NCBI GenBank assembly: GCA_039881145.1
Contig: JAYKKI010000023.1
Coordinates: 3,882,501-3,946,500, forward strand
DNA length: 64,000 bases
Source: Druceiella hillmani
Lineage: Eukaryota > Arthropoda > Insecta > Lepidoptera > Hepialidae
Direction: 5' to 3'
Shown here: positions 1-12,455 of the stretch, piece by piece
How the letters are laid out: every line of letters begins with the position of its first letter
How positions within the stretch are numbered: position 1 is the first letter of the stretch
Translations under genes and position numbers: made by a program
Notes under the pieces: generated by a model
Database searches by the model: none
What the model was told of the DNA's origin: nothing
The model's input: only the letters and a program-made list of their open reading frames with translations

Positions 1-212
1 TAATGGTAGATAAAATTCACAGTTTGCCGAAAAGCATAATTATCTTATAGGTGTTTTTAGCCTTCTTCCAAAGTTTTCTGAAAAGCATAATTAGCTGTGT
101 ATGTGTTAAAGATATTAATTATTAGATACTGAATGGCGTCAGCCAATAATACTGAATTTGCGTCAGCTATTGATAGATAAAATTCAAAGTTTCCTGAAAA
201 GCATAATTATCT
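1..212. repeat. Degenerate tandem repeat cut by the left edge
   Basis: A motif reading roughly 'gatagataaaattcaaagt' then 'cctgaaaagcataattatct' occurs near 6-50, 67-95 and 168-212. The copies differ by several substitutions and the middle one is truncated. The array may continue to the left of the window. Confidence 0.5.
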
Positions 213-1267
213 TGATACGCACGTGTAAGTATCTCAGTACAACAACGAGTGAGAAACGTCATTATGTCACATATAGATAAAGTAAAACCCTCAAACCACT
301 AAACTAGTGAGCAACTTAAATTACTTAGCAATCAACGTCCCAACAGCGCCGCGCAGCAAAGTTACATCAAAACAACAAACGTCAACAGACACTTAAACGT
401 CTGTTTCAACTTGTTCACATTAATATATCTGAAGCAAGACAATCAACAAGACTCCCCGGTACGCCATTAAACAAAGCCGGTTTAATATTTGGAACGCCTC
501 ACTTAGCTCGAAACCGACACAACGCGCCGTTTTGCGAACATGAACAAACAAATTTCGTCGTCAACGTCTGAATGCCGGGTACGGGCCAATATCGACGGTA
601 CAGGGTGAAGGCGCTACTGTCCGCCAATCGATTTCCAATCGCACAGAGTAACAGAACGGACGTACAGTCGCTGGAATATTTCCAAGAATTAACTTTCTCG
701 ATAATTTTATTCCTTTATAAAAAGTGCTTGGCTGACACGCACGACGATGATCGCGGCTTATGATTTCACTGAATATTTTATCATTAATTAACAATTAATC
801 TTCTGTAACGATGTTTAATTACACAATTGTCTACTTTACTAATACTAGTCAACAGTCAAATTGTATCTGAAATAACCTTAACTAATTACAGCTCGTCTGG
901 CCGTGGTGAATATACGTTCCTATATAAAAGTTAGTTTCCATGATAGGTGACATCTTTAGAAGGTTACACAACAGACAAATATTAATATTGATTTCGTTTG
1001 TATGGTATAAAAATATCGTCTTCTCCTATACTGTTCTGCAAAAGTAAATGATAAACGAGTTAAAATTTAATATCTAAGTTTATCTCATAACAAAATATCC
1101 CGAAAATGTGTGAATGATCCGAGAAATTTTGTTATATTTGTGGTGAGGTGACTTTCAGTAAAGTGACCTATAAAAATTTTAATTAATGAAGCGTATCTTT
1201 TCTACTTAATATTTAAATTGGACAGCAGGATGAAAACCCATTCGTACTGCAATCCGTGTGCACAAGT
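213..1267. other. Unassigned, with a moderately GC-rich patch at 320-680
   Basis: No gene or repeat recognised. Bases 320-680 are richer in CG dinucleotides than their surroundings, but the short open frames there (561-794 minus, 572-763 plus) overlap each other and resemble nothing I know. Most of the rest is AT-rich. Confidence 0.5.
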
Positions 1268-2095
1268 CTAAGAACCCACAAATAGACTTACTGTTATTAC
1301 TGTCTGACAAGTTCCACTAGTCAAGTAAAGGTGAGTCTAAATAGATCTAAGAAACTGGCTGAGTGGCGGAAAGCAATATTTCGTTTCGCGAACACCAATG
1401 CAGTGGCGGGATGGGTTCTCGCCTAGATACCATAAATAGACTGCTATTACTGTGTGTAATTGCCACTAGACGAGGTAAAGGTGAATCTAAATAGATCTAA
1501 GAAACTGGCTGAGTGGCGGAAAGCAATATTTCGTTTCGCGAATACCAATGCAGTGGCGGGATGGGTTCTCGCCTAGATACCATAAATAGACTGCTATTAC
1601 TGTGTGTAATTGCCACTAGACGAGGTAAAGGTGAATCTAAATAGATCTAAGAAACTGGCTGAGTGGCGGAAAGCAATATTTCGTTTCGCGAATACCAATG
1701 CAGTGGCGGGATGGGTTCTCGCCTAGATACCATAAATAGACTGCTATTACTGTGTGTAATTGCCACTAGACGAGGTAAAGGTGAATCTAAATAGATCTAA
1801 GAAACTGGCTGAGTGGCGGAAAGCAATATTTCGTTTCGCGAATACCAATGCAGTGGCGGGATGGGTTCTCGCCTAGATACCATAAATAGACTGCTATTAC
1901 TGTGTGCAACTCCCACTAGACGAGGTAAAGGTGAGTCTACATAGATCCAAGAAATTGGATGAGTGGCAAAAAGCAATATCTCATTTCGCGGTGCCAATGC
2001 AGTGGCGAGAAGCCATAAATAGACTGACTGTTATTACTGTTTGACAACTCCCACTAGACAAGTAAAGTGAGTCTAAATAGATCTAAGAATTTGAC
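1268..2095. repeat. 150-bp tandem array, about 5.5 copies
   Basis: The string 'gaaactggctgagtggcgga' starts at 1351, 1501, 1651 and 1801, with a diverged copy at 1951, giving an exact 150-bp period. The unit at 1501-1650 is identical to 1651-1800, and identity continues to about 1905. The outer copies (1268-1350 and after 1905) are clearly more diverged. The central copies are therefore young. The minus-strand open frame at 1797-1997 is a by-product of the array. Confidence 0.95.
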
Positions 2096-2280
2096 TTTTC
2101 AGAACCAAAATATAAGCGGATACCAAAAAAACAACGGTGACATTCAGGAGTAGAGTAGAAATATGTATTGTGGTATTTTTGTAATAAAATTAAATAATCC
2201 TTCAGAGTTATTTTAAATTAATAAAAAAGGCTACTTTACATGCAGAATACCAATTCAAAGTGAAAATTTGTTGGCCAGTA

Positions 2281-2420
2281 TCATGCTAATTTTATAAAGA
2301 GGAAAGTTTTGTTTGTTTTTCTAGGGTTTAGCACAAAAAGGGATTATCCGATTGACACGAAACTTTCATTATCGCATAGCTTAGTGTCTGGGTGGACGTA
2401 GGGTGTATAATACCTTTTTC
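2281..2420 (+). mobile_element. Helitron-like 5' end fragment (decayed)
   Basis: The stretch 'attttataaagaggaaag' then 'ttttgtttgtttttctaggg' resembles the common lepidopteran 5' terminus 'ctaatattataaagaggaaa' followed by repeated gtttgttt. No 3' end with a CTAG terminus is seen nearby. The assignment rests on remembered family similarity and the copy is degenerate. Confidence 0.4.
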
Positions 2421-3938
2421 GAACACGTGTGTGATGAGCAGTAAATCTTTAAATGAAGGTTGTTGAAACGTTCTGTATGTATTCTTGAGTTAAAATTTGA
2501 TATCGTATATTAAAATAATGTATGAAGATATTGTAGATAAAATAAAAATCTACAGAAAAATTCAACTGTGTATATTGTTAACAATTAGAAATTGTCCATT
2601 ATGATCAGTTTTCTGTTTCAAAACCGGACAAGAGAAGTATACACATTAATCTTTCAAAAAATTCACAAGAATATATATAGGTAATTATTTTAGATTAATT
2701 GTTATAAACAAAAGAGTTTCGACTAAAGCAAAAATAAATAATTAACCGTTTAAGAATTTGTACTGTACATAATTTTCAAACTGTACATAACAAATAATAT
2801 GTAAAAAAAAACAACTGAAACAAAGTGCAGTCATGGTCCCATCTTTATCCGGGCTAACCAGAATGGGCAGTTAATAATAAAAGAATTAAAATATACTTTA
2901 ATTATTTTCAAGATTTTGGACCAAAATAGAAGGGTGAAGATAACTGACAAAATTTTGTTGTATATTTTTGAAGTGAAACTTCATAGGCGGCGATTCGATA
3001 ATCGCTAAGTGGACGAGAATTGAGAGTAACATTTTAGGGTCGCGTCACGTTTAGGCACATTTCGTTACATGAGAGGGAAAAAATATATGACGTAGAGAGT
3101 AAAAGAAAGAGAGATATTCCGATGCCATGGAAGTGAAGCAAAAGAAAGCCACGTACACAACGATACAAAGCGATTGAACAAGATGTGTCGCGCATGCACG
3201 CGTTGTAGGCGTACGCCTTACACTCTACATATAAACAACTGAAGTACGTGTGTAATTTACGTAAATTACCAAGCAAACGAATGTAATTACATATACGTGT
3301 TAATTTACGTTACATGTGTCAAAAGAAGACTTAAAATTTTGTCGATTTATTTATATATTTATGTTTAAGTTATTACTAATTCTGTATGTATTTAATCCAT
3401 CATGAGAATAACAACATATTAGGTATATATTATATTTAATTTATTTTCTTGTAAATTAACGTTTGTTTGAGAGAAATCATAAAAACATATTTCGAAACAC
3501 GTATTGTTTTTTCTATGTTCAAATTAGAGACGAGCCGCCGAGTCATTGACAGTGATTTTGCCACCGTGACTTTTGTGTCAGCGTAAATTTTATGTCACCT
3601 TCTTTTCACTGTGTCTGTGATTTTATCATCGAGTGCGCTATGATTATGGAGTATACGGTATAAGGTGACACGCGGTGATTTTTTCAATGACAAGCATATT
3701 CATATTTCATACAAATAGGGCGCTAGCGCAAGTGGACTGGGCAATAGCCAGATTGATTGGATTTCCAATGATTTCTCCCGTTTTATAATTATTTTAATCA
3801 ACCTATATGATACATTAGTGTTAATAGTTTTATAGCTGCGCACATCCATATCTGAACTTTTTCTTTGTTTTTAAAATATATCAAGAGTGACAAAGACCTA
3901 TTAATACTAATAAGTATATAGGGATTTATTTGCCTCTA
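2421..3938. other. Unassigned, with an 18-bp perfect palindrome
   Basis: No gene recognised. 3252-3269 ('gtaatttacgtaaattac') is a perfect 18-bp palindrome. The minus frame at 3034-3276 has no recognisable protein features. 3530-3700 is somewhat richer in GTGAC/GTCAC-like words, without a clear repeat. Confidence 0.5.
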
Positions 3939-4065
3939 ATATTGCCTAGTATATCTTTCATAGGCGTAAATATATCGTGAATATCTCAAAGCAATGATTC
4001 TATTTTTGTACTTTTTGAGATATTCACGATATACTTACGCCTATGAAAGATATACTAGGCAATAT
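3939..4065. repeat. Near-perfect 52-bp inverted repeat (foldback element)
   Basis: Left arm 3939-3990 and right arm 4014-4065 are reverse complements over 52 bases with one mismatch, which would be a G-U pair in RNA. The loop is 23 bases (3991-4013). The arm contains 'cctagtatatctttcatagg', a sequence also found in diverged single copies at about 16285, 33050 and 55450, so the hairpin formed by inverted pairing of a dispersed repeat end. Confidence 0.93.
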
Positions 4066-4200
4066 ATGCTTACATGGGGAAAAATAATATTGATATTTTT
4101 AAACTGTTTAATAGAAAATATTATATACCCTTAATATTTATTTTATATATGCCTAAGTGGGTACAGAAACCTTACTGTACGACTTATAGTCGTATGTAAC
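4066..4200 (+). repeat. Body of the 'cctagtatatcttt' dispersed repeat
   Basis: The sequence to the right of the hairpin ('gaaaaataatattgatattt', then 'cccttaatatttatt', then 'gtgggtacag') matches, with divergence, the sequence following the related end at 16300-16420. It is probably the rest of one copy of this family. Confidence 0.45.
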
Positions 4201-5704
4201 TGGTTTTTACATTGATAGCTCTAACCTTTATAGAAAAATTAGAATGACAAATAAATGTTGACTATTGGAATTTAGAATCTTGACAAAATCACTTAAACTG
4301 CAAAACCCGACTGAAGATTACTTGAACGAGCTAATTTGTCGGAAAAAAATAGGATAGTATGTAATGATATGAACGTAAGCCATAAGCTACAACACAGGAT
4401 CATTTTACTATAGGCAGATGGAAAACCTAATTTTTAAAAATTTTATTTTATTAAAATATTATTTATTATCTAACATGTGTTTTAGTTTTACTCTTGAAAA
4501 AAGTCTTAAAAGATTAGAAATTTTTAATGATTATTAAATTAAAATATTTCAATAAGTTATGCCCTACGTGTTTGTCTACCTCTTGGACAGCAAGCAATTC
4601 GAGATTTAACGTTTAGTGCTATCATAAGGACCGCCTTTTTTTTCCATAAACAACTAAGTTGTTTTTGTGTAAAAAAAATTATAACATAAATTATTAGCAT
4701 TTAAGTAGACAACATAGTTGTAAACATAGCGATCATAAAGTGTCTGGAAACGGGCACCCATTTTCTGCCTCATTCTTAAAGGGTTATTATATTTAAAAAA
4801 AATACAAGTACAGATGCAGGTTTTTGGATCCAATATTTAATTTTGAAAAAACTGATGAAATGAAATGAAAATAGTATATACTCATTGCCTTGAATAACCT
4901 TAAAGAAAAGTAGAGTTTTATTTCTTAATTAAGTTTATCATCCGAATTGAGTCTAAAGGCTTACATTATTTTATTTTAGTCGAGAAAAAGAAAAAAATGC
5001 AATCCAAGATCTCAGTACTTTCAAATTAGTAACGTGACGAAATAAAGATATACTTTATTCCCTCCTTTTTTACTTGCTCAAGTTTACCTGGGAATTATTT
5101 AAAAAAAAAAGGGACAATGCTTTTTCCAGATATCAAAAGCTGATATACTATCCAAAAACTTGGCAAAGTTTCAATTTTAGCTCAACCAGAAATATCTAAA
5201 TATCACTATTACACGAACATGCAAAATGTGCCCAAATTGGTTTCCAAAGTTAAAAAATCCCAGCAATATTCATAATACCCTCGCTTTGGCTTAAAGAGTC
5301 TGCTTTTATACCATAACCGTAGATCTTCTCACGAGAGAAGATATCAACATATCACGAAGCTGAAAGAAATATCCCAGTTGCTGTCGAAAAAAACTCTTCC
5401 CACTATTCACCAAATGACTGTAAACTTACTCGCACACAATAGGCAGCTTCCGACTGGTGTGGTGAGAATAATGTTATCACGATAAAATTTAATAAACCTA
5501 TTCTCACGTTAAACAATTAAAATTAAAATGAGAAAAAAACTTAATATAGAAAACAACTTTCAAAAAACATTTAAAATATGATTTTACTCTTAAAAACACT
5601 GTTATAAGCGCATCGATAACGAAATTGATCTGTACTGAGTTTACCAGAAAAAATTTGGTACATTGATGCCTAACATAACTGTTACCATACTTTCTCACAG
5701 ATTA
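4201..5704. other. Unassigned AT-rich stretch with one shared repeat fragment
   Basis: No gene seen. About 5160-5230 ('ggcaaagtttcaattttagc' and onward) resembles 60208-60250, so it holds a fragment of a dispersed repeat. 5504-5698 has a short minus open frame without recognisable features. Confidence 0.5.
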
Positions 5705-5890
5705 CTTAAACGGCGCTTACAAGATGACAGTTCGTGCGATAGTTACCGTCGTGACGACTGTCGTGACAGCGTTTTGCCATGATGATGTGGAGGTTCGCCT
5801 GTGTATAGGCATACAACGACAGTTGGCGGCAGTGACAATTCCACGACGGCAACTGTCGCACGAACTGTCATTATGTAAACGCCGCTTTAG
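5705..5890. mobile_element. MITE with 49-bp terminal inverted repeats
   Basis: The arms 5705-5753 and 5842-5890 are reverse complements at about 42 of 49 positions, sharing 'atgacagttcgtgcga' and 'ccgtcgtg'. The interior is about 88 bp. Such a short element with long terminal inverted repeats and no coding capacity is a typical MITE. I could not settle the target-site duplication or the superfamily. The minus-strand open frame at 5717-6115 runs through the element and is not a gene. Confidence 0.8.
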
Positions 5891-6501
5891 GTAGAGCACT
5901 TTTTTGCAGTTGGTAAATACCGAAAAACTATCCATTCGACTGAAATCAAAATGTAATAATTGTATCCACACAGTTGTTACATTTTGATTGACGCAATGTT
6001 CGATATCAATATTCTGTCTATACAAAAATGAAGCTGAGCAGTACAGGTAAAAAGGGCTCTCATGGTGCACAAACCATTTATGAAATATCAAAATAATATA
6101 CGAAATAATTTTCAAAAATAAAAAGTTCTACAATCTCTGCAACGGCGTTGCTCTATGATATTTATCACAGAAAGTTCACAACAGCTAGCGTAATTGCTTT
6201 TACATTGGGGCTGAAAATAAAATAATATTAACCCCGACTGAAATAGTATTTCCATTTCTTGACAAATATAAACGATTTTCTTTATCCCGTGTATCGAACC
6301 TATATAAAACGTATTCTTTAAAATAGATTTAACCTTTTACCTACACTTTTCCTTTTATATATGAAATTTAAGAGAAAAAATAAAACAGTTAAGGCTTAAG
6401 AGTAATCTTTGAAGGCGAAAATCAATTTGTACCTTACAGGATCCAAGAGATTTAATAGATTTTATAAAACTTATTTTATCCTAAGTATGTGAGACATACT
6501 T
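5891..6501. other. Unassigned
   Basis: AT-rich sequence with no recognisable gene, repeat or structured element. Confidence 0.5.
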
Positions 6502-6791
6502 TTTACCTTTACCTATTAAAGGATAAATGTCAAAAAAATTTACCTTTGCCTATTAAAGGATAAATGTCAAAAAAATTTACCTTTACCTATTAAAGAATAA
6601 ATGTCAAAAAAGTTTACCTTTACCTATTAAAGGATAAATGTCCAAAAAGTTTACCTTTACCTATTTAAGGATGTCAGAAAAATTTACCTTTACCTATTAA
6701 AGGATAAATGTCAAAAAAGTTTACCTTTACCTATTAAAAGTTAAATGTCAAAAAAGTTTACCTTTACCTATTAAAGGATAAATGTCAAGAA
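6502..6791. repeat. 37-bp minisatellite, 8 copies
   Basis: Units begin 'tttacctttacctattaaag' at 6502, 6539, 6576, 6613, 6650, 6683, 6720 and 6757. The spacing is 37 bp except for one 33-bp unit that lacks four bases. The copies are about 95% alike. Confidence 0.95.
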
Positions 6792-7045
6792 ATTGTTATT
6801 AAACATTTCCTAATGGAGTTCATAATACATAATGTAGGGAATCCTATATTGAAATTTCCAAAGTTTTTTACTATTTCTATTACATGATATTAGTAAAAAT
6901 AAATTGATAAATATAATTGTACATAGTATATCTAATACTTTGCAAACATGTTGCATTGTTAAAGTTTCCATTGACACTGCTGAAACTAATTTACTCGTCT
7001 AAAAGCAGATGTAAAAAATAATTAACGAATTAAGTTGAATATCTA

Positions 7046-7048
<3 letters not shown>

Positions 7049-7110
<62 letters not shown>

Positions 7111-7127
7111 TTGTGTGTGTGTGTGTA
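7049..7127. repeat. (TA)n-(GT)n compound microsatellite
   Basis: An uninterrupted run of TA dinucleotides to about 7101 is followed by GT repeats with one TT interruption to 7127. Confidence 0.97.
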
Positions 7128-7314
7128 AATTGAAATGTAAATCATAAATAAGAGACAAACATAAAACCTTTATATTAACTACATAACATGTCAAAAACAT
7201 ACCGAAGCAAAAAAGAAATATTTACACTCTAAAACAAAAATATAACGGATGGTAACGATTAAAAAATACACGTCAATGCATTTCGACCAGTAATTCTACA
7301 GACTATTTATTTAA

Positions 7315-7460
7315 ATAAAGGCAGTGCGGTGTGACCGCAGCAGCCGCGTAGCGCAGCGTAGCACTATCACGTTACGGCGCCCACCCACCCATTATTGCCC
7401 GGCGGCAATTAAAATTCCGCCCTGCGAAGGAGCGCGCGCCGACAACCCCGCTCCGCCCTC
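7315..7460. promoter_or_regulatory. Isolated GC-rich island, possible regulatory element
   Basis: About 145 bp far richer in G+C than both flanks. At its centre lies the imperfect palindrome 'ggcggcaattaaaattccgc' (7401-7420), with an AATTAAAATT core like homeodomain binding sites between GGCGG and CCGCC arms. No open reading frame of note crosses it. A conserved enhancer or promoter is possible, but function is inferred from composition only. Confidence 0.3.
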
Positions 7461-9255
7461 ACAAATGTTGATTCTGTGCATGGAATTGGAATAAACGGCA
7501 AAATAGACGCGCCGTGAATACGCGCCTATACCTTAATTGAGATCTCGTATCAAAATTTTAATTAGATACCCTACAAGCAGATAAATAAAGTACAAATAAT
7601 GTCAATAAATGTTTTTCTTCAATTTTCTTTTTTTCAACTATGTCGTAAGTTGCATTTAATGGCTCATGATTTAGGGTGTACTTAAATAGAATAGTTCCTT
7701 TATACCCTTCAGCAGATCCACTAGTTATAAGTCATGTGAAATGGAGCTGTGTTGAAAGAATTAAAAACATGAAAAGTTCCCAAAAGCACGGAATTTTCAA
7801 TCGGTATCAGCAATGATTACTATAAAACCTGGTCATCATACCAAAGTAACAAATAATTCGAATTATCTTAAATCAACTTTTTTCGCCTAAAATAATCTTT
7901 GCCGTAACTTCATGCCTTCAACCACCATCGTCACCACCATCGCACAAACTCGCTAACAAGGCGCCATGTAGTATTTACATGCCAATACAACATTTTTCTT
8001 TAATAGAAAAGCTCCGCTTAAGACGGGATTGGCAGGAAAAATGAGTATACTACTTTACATTACCATTAAAAAACATGCTATTCACATCCCAATGCAACAG
8101 CATTGTGATCTTGGTTGGCATATTTATAAGGTCATTTTTCCATCAATTTTAATTATAAAAAATACATTTCAATATATTTCAACGGATTTTGTGGAAATCC
8201 TCAAACATAAACCAAAATTCTCTGGCCAAATCATTTATTGCGTGACCCACTCCAATCACAACGCATAAAAGAAAACAAGTGATCTAAATGAACTTACATC
8301 TTTTTTTCTTTATTCTGAGGGCCGGATTCAAAACGTCAACAAACAAAACAAAAAATCCATAAAAGGGTTCGCGGAAAGAATAGGAAATGAAAGAAAATAA
8401 ACATCTAATATCATAAACCATATTTCCTACTTTCCTACTTATATTATTGCGAAATCTTTATGAATTTCCTTATTACGTTTCTAGTTTTATTGAGCCCTAT
8501 AAAGTTAAAAACTTTATGGAAATGGTATTGCAATTTTATGGAAAATAAAGCGATCTAGAGTGACTCGACTTGTAGCGATAGACTTTCCTAACCAGATTTT
8601 ATTTGATTCCACCATATGACAGAATTAAAAAGAAAAAGTAATTTTCAGCTGCAAAACTTGGAGTTAAAGTTGTAATTTACATCATGTTTGGATAATTATT
8701 CATTCTCAAAGTGAACATGGCCACTTCACGTTGCGTTTGAGAAAAAGGGCTTCTGGCAGATGAACAGATTGACGTAGATAAAAATACTAAGTGTTTGTTA
8801 TTCCTGATATATTACAATTTTCCGGTTTAAGTGTGGAATGTTGAAAAATAAGCTCAAATCGATATAACATTCAAATCTCTTAGAAAATCTATTTTCATAT
8901 TTTAACATATTCTTATAAAAACATATACTTTCTCGATCTACAAACACTAGCAAATTCCTATTAAATTAATAATGTAAAATATATTGACTTGCTACAAGCC
9001 AAACAGTACATTTTTTCCTACATAAATCAGACAAAACCTGAAAACTATTTTTTTAAAATGACGACGAGACAATCCAAAGCTCGAACAATACCTCTGCCGC
9101 CGTCCGGAAACAACGAGAATTTGTGGAACCTCAATTCGTGTTTATAAAATAAGAGTTGTTTCAAAACAAAAACAACCGTTTCTGCTAATATCAACAAAAG
9201 TAAAAGGATAGAGCAAACAGTATAACATAGCAAATAGTTGGTAAGCACGAATAAC
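7461..9255. other. Unassigned
   Basis: AT-rich, with no recognisable gene or array. The plus open frame 8029-8268 has no visible domain and a composition like its surroundings. Confidence 0.5.
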
Positions 9256-9366
9256 ATCGGAGTTCGTGCGTGCATACGTGCGAGCGTGCATGCATGTAAA
9301 CATGCGAGCGTGCATGCGTGCGTGCGCGCGTGCGTGAGTGCGTGCGTCATGCGTACGTGCATACGC
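9256..9366. repeat. GTGC/ATGC-rich simple repeat
   Basis: A run built from GTGC, GTGA and ATGC tetramers ('gcgtgcatgcgtgcgtgcgc' near 9307). It opens long false reading frames on both strands (9045-9362, 9142-9663, 9238-9423), rich in Ala, Arg, His and Cys. Confidence 0.95.
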
Positions 9367-10666
9367 TTTCAAGGGCTCATTACATCTGAAAAGAGCGGAA
9401 AAACGAATAAATTCCGAACTTGAAAATTCGTTCCGCCCTTGAGTTATACCACCGAAAATTTTAAAGCTATATGCTACAAAAACCAGAGAAAAATTTATTG
9501 GAATCGAATGGGACTCTTTGTTTTGGTAAATAGATGATACCTTTTGATTTTGGTTAAAATCGGTGGAGCTGTTTCCGAGATCTGACCAAAATCGAATTGT
9601 TTTCCATATACCCGAAAGTCGCTGGCAGGTCACGTAAATGAAATAGAGATAGGTAACTATCACGTTAATGACGTTGACAACTCAGATTCTAAAGGTTCAG
9701 ATTCTAAAGTGCTACACTAGATACGAAATCGTTCAACAATGTACGTAACATAATACGAAGTTGGTTGATCCAGTATTAAATTGAATGTGTCACACTTTTA
9801 TTAGTGTGATTCACGCATTGCTTCAATTAAATGAAAGTTTTGTTTGGTGGAATTTTCACCTGACCGATCGTTTATCTAAATTAATTCTAGCTGTCAGCCA
9901 AAAAGTTCACTATTTCAATTGTTGTATGTCACGAGCTTTTGGTTAAAGTTCAGCCAATACCATCAAATCTGATTAAGCCTCAATTGAAATTTGTATGTTC
10001 TCATACAATAAACGATTAAGCGTTTTTATTCACCTTCTAGTTATTTATTAAATAAAAAACAAACCGGTCGTCGCCTTTGAATCAGACATGTAATAACATA
10101 CGGGTCAAGTGTAAAGTTGTCGATCAGCGGAGAAAGGCAGTTCATTAGCCAATACATTGGCGTGGTGCGGTTCTAAACCTCGTTTTGTGACTATTCTACA
10201 TTTTCTTTGGCGCTGTACGTTGAAGTTTACAAGTTGACGTCTTTCCAACCAGAGAAGTTTGAGTGGTAATCAATAGTTTCATTTGATAAACGTGACTAAA
10301 CTAACATGACCGCCATCTTTGGATTTGTTGAGCGATTGTTAGCTGATTCTCATAATTTAGTTAAACTGTTTCGTTGCAGTCGCGATCTCTAAAGGATTTG
10401 CCAAAGACAATGCATTTAAAATATTAGTTTTTCTAAGTTCGGTATTAGCAACGTCCAACTTTCCGATCCATAAAGAAAGATTGGCAGGGTAAGTGCTTAG
10501 AATAGGCGGCGCTTGATCTTGAAGAAAATGTTTCGGATTCGGATACTACTGGTTGAACTATGGTAAGTCGCCTCGACGATGTGGACAAGTTTCGTCAGCA
10601 GATGCTTAGCTTCCAGGGTTTTCCATAAAGCCGAACAATGAACGCAATCGAACAGTCAATATAACG
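9367..10666. other. Unassigned
   Basis: No gene recognised. The last part (10480-10660) may be older LINE sequence upstream of the reverse transcriptase fragment, but I cannot align it with confidence. Confidence 0.45.
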
Positions 10667-11091
10667 GTGAAAAGAATTTTCCAATTATATAAGCACAACC
10701 GTTATATAAGCACAACGCCAGAATCGCTGCAGATCACTCCCGTCATAAATACCATCCTTGGAGGAGGAATCAATTTTGGAAGAAATCAAACGGATGACCA
10801 AGAATGGGAAAAATCAAGAATAGCAGTAAATATAGGAAAGCTCCAGGAATCGAGCGAATTTCTAGAGGCCATAAAACTCATCGTCGACGTTTGGAGAGTA
10901 GAGCAAATACCTTCGGCTTGGAACCAGGCAATATCATCCTATTTTTCAAGAAAGGCGAGAGCCGCAAATACCGCTGCGTTAATTATCGGAAGGTCTTTAT
11001 GAAGATCGTCCAATCGTGCCTTCAAAATCATAAAGAACAGACCAACCGCGTAGAGAAATCTGGCTTTCGACCGAATCGAGGATGTTCATAA
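10667..11091 (+). pseudogene. Non-LTR retrotransposon (LINE) reverse transcriptase fragment, frameshifted
   Basis: Two overlapping plus frames together give the N-terminal part of a LINE reverse transcriptase. The frame at 10804-11091 has 'KAPGIERIS' (10837 on), then 'FFKKGES', 'NYRKV', 'MKIVQSCLQ' and finally 'SGFRPNRGCS'. These are the KAPG, KKG, NYR and GFRPxRGC motifs of the family's RT domain. The frame at 10667-11002 supplies the intervening 'EAIKLIVDVWRVEQIPSAWN'. The reading switches frame at least twice, and the catalytic YxDD region and everything beyond are missing. It is a dead 5'- and 3'-truncated insertion. The exact clade cannot be told from this piece. Confidence 0.82.
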
Positions 11092-12455
11092 TTTTTAAGC
11101 TTCGGCAATTCATTTAAGGACCTGACGTGTGAAGCAGACTCGTCATTTTTATCAGCTTTAAATCAGAGTTCGTAGTATATTTTCTCAGATATTAGTTCAG
11201 AGTTATTTAATACGTGTCTGATCCAAAGTTCACTTACGTCTGTATGTTATTTTAACAAAGTTATCAGGATGAATATAAATAAAAATCAACGCCTTTAGAA
11301 AATCCAATTATCATAAATATTCATAAAGAGCATCCAGGTAAAGACGCTGGTCTGGGACTTCTATTGCAAAAAAATGACCGTGCAGAGGCAGGAAGTTTCA
11401 TCAATAATTCATTAATAATTATATCCATGATCCCTAGGTCTTGAATTTAGTGGCCCTTTATGCGCCCTCAAGCTGAAGATCGAGGTTTACATAATAGAAC
11501 GACTTCACAAACTGCCTAAACATTGCACGAATATCATACAACACTCGCCTGATTTCCGTGCACATTGGTCAATACGACGCTATGACAATCATCCAGTTTT
11601 AACATCTGTGTTTCCTCCATTGACCGATTGATAGGGTTACTTGGTGGCATACGATCAAGAAAAGGGTATTTGCAACATATATAAAAAGAATCTTATTAAT
11701 ATGCGTCATAGTTAAAAATAATGATTAACGATGTTTAACAGGAAGAAATTGGATTCAAATATTGTTATTTTATGATTGGAATCAAAAATAATATTACGTT
11801 TTAAAATTCACTTTCAACCATCGAAATACAAACTGTCTGCCCAGTCAGAATGTGTAATACCGAAATGCACCACACGGATTATAATATACTAATAGATAAC
11901 GAATTTCAAGTAATTGTATGACCAAGGTAGCGTGATTCCATAAATTAACATCCATGCACAATATTTGTACTATAGAATTACGAAGCGCATGACAGAGGTA
12001 GGACTTTCCAATTCAATTATTTGTGAGGTATCATGACGTCATGAAATTTACATATCTCATGACGAAATGTTTTGGTGCGAAGCTTTGCATGATTGCAATA
12101 AATCGATGTTTTTAAATTTACAACACATTTTTCGAGGAATATACCACATTTGTAGATTTATCAGAAAAAAATTGAATAATTACATTATCAAAATGTGCCT
12201 GATAAACTTAATTGAAGAATAATATTAATAAATACTTTTTCAAAAATGATCAAATACCCTATGAATTTGACGCGATCAACCATAGGCCATACTTTAATCC
12301 AAGAAAAGGCATATATCCTATGAGTTATAATTTATTATTCTTAATCATAAATATCTATTATTAAGGTATCTCGAAAACCAGCATGAAACCTGTATTTTTT
12401 GTTGAACGTTTAAGATCATTTATAGAGAGCATTTGCGATAATCTCACTTGGTTAA
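11092..12455. other. Unassigned, with a CRE-like palindrome
   Basis: No gene seen. 12032-12043 ('catgacgtcatg') is a 12-bp palindrome containing TGACGTCA, the CREB/ATF site. A single 8-bp core in a long stretch could be chance. Confidence 0.45.

Noticed and set aside
5717..6115. 132-codon minus frame
   Set aside because: It starts in AT-rich DNA and crosses most of the MITE at 5705-5890, with no domain.
9045..9663. Open frames of 105 and 173 codons on the minus strand
   Set aside because: They run through the GTGC simple repeat, give Ala/Arg/His/Cys runs and overlap each other and a plus frame.
12032..12043. CREB/ATF site
   Set aside because: An isolated palindromic site in 1.3 kb of unassigned AT-rich DNA, with no promoter or conservation evidence.
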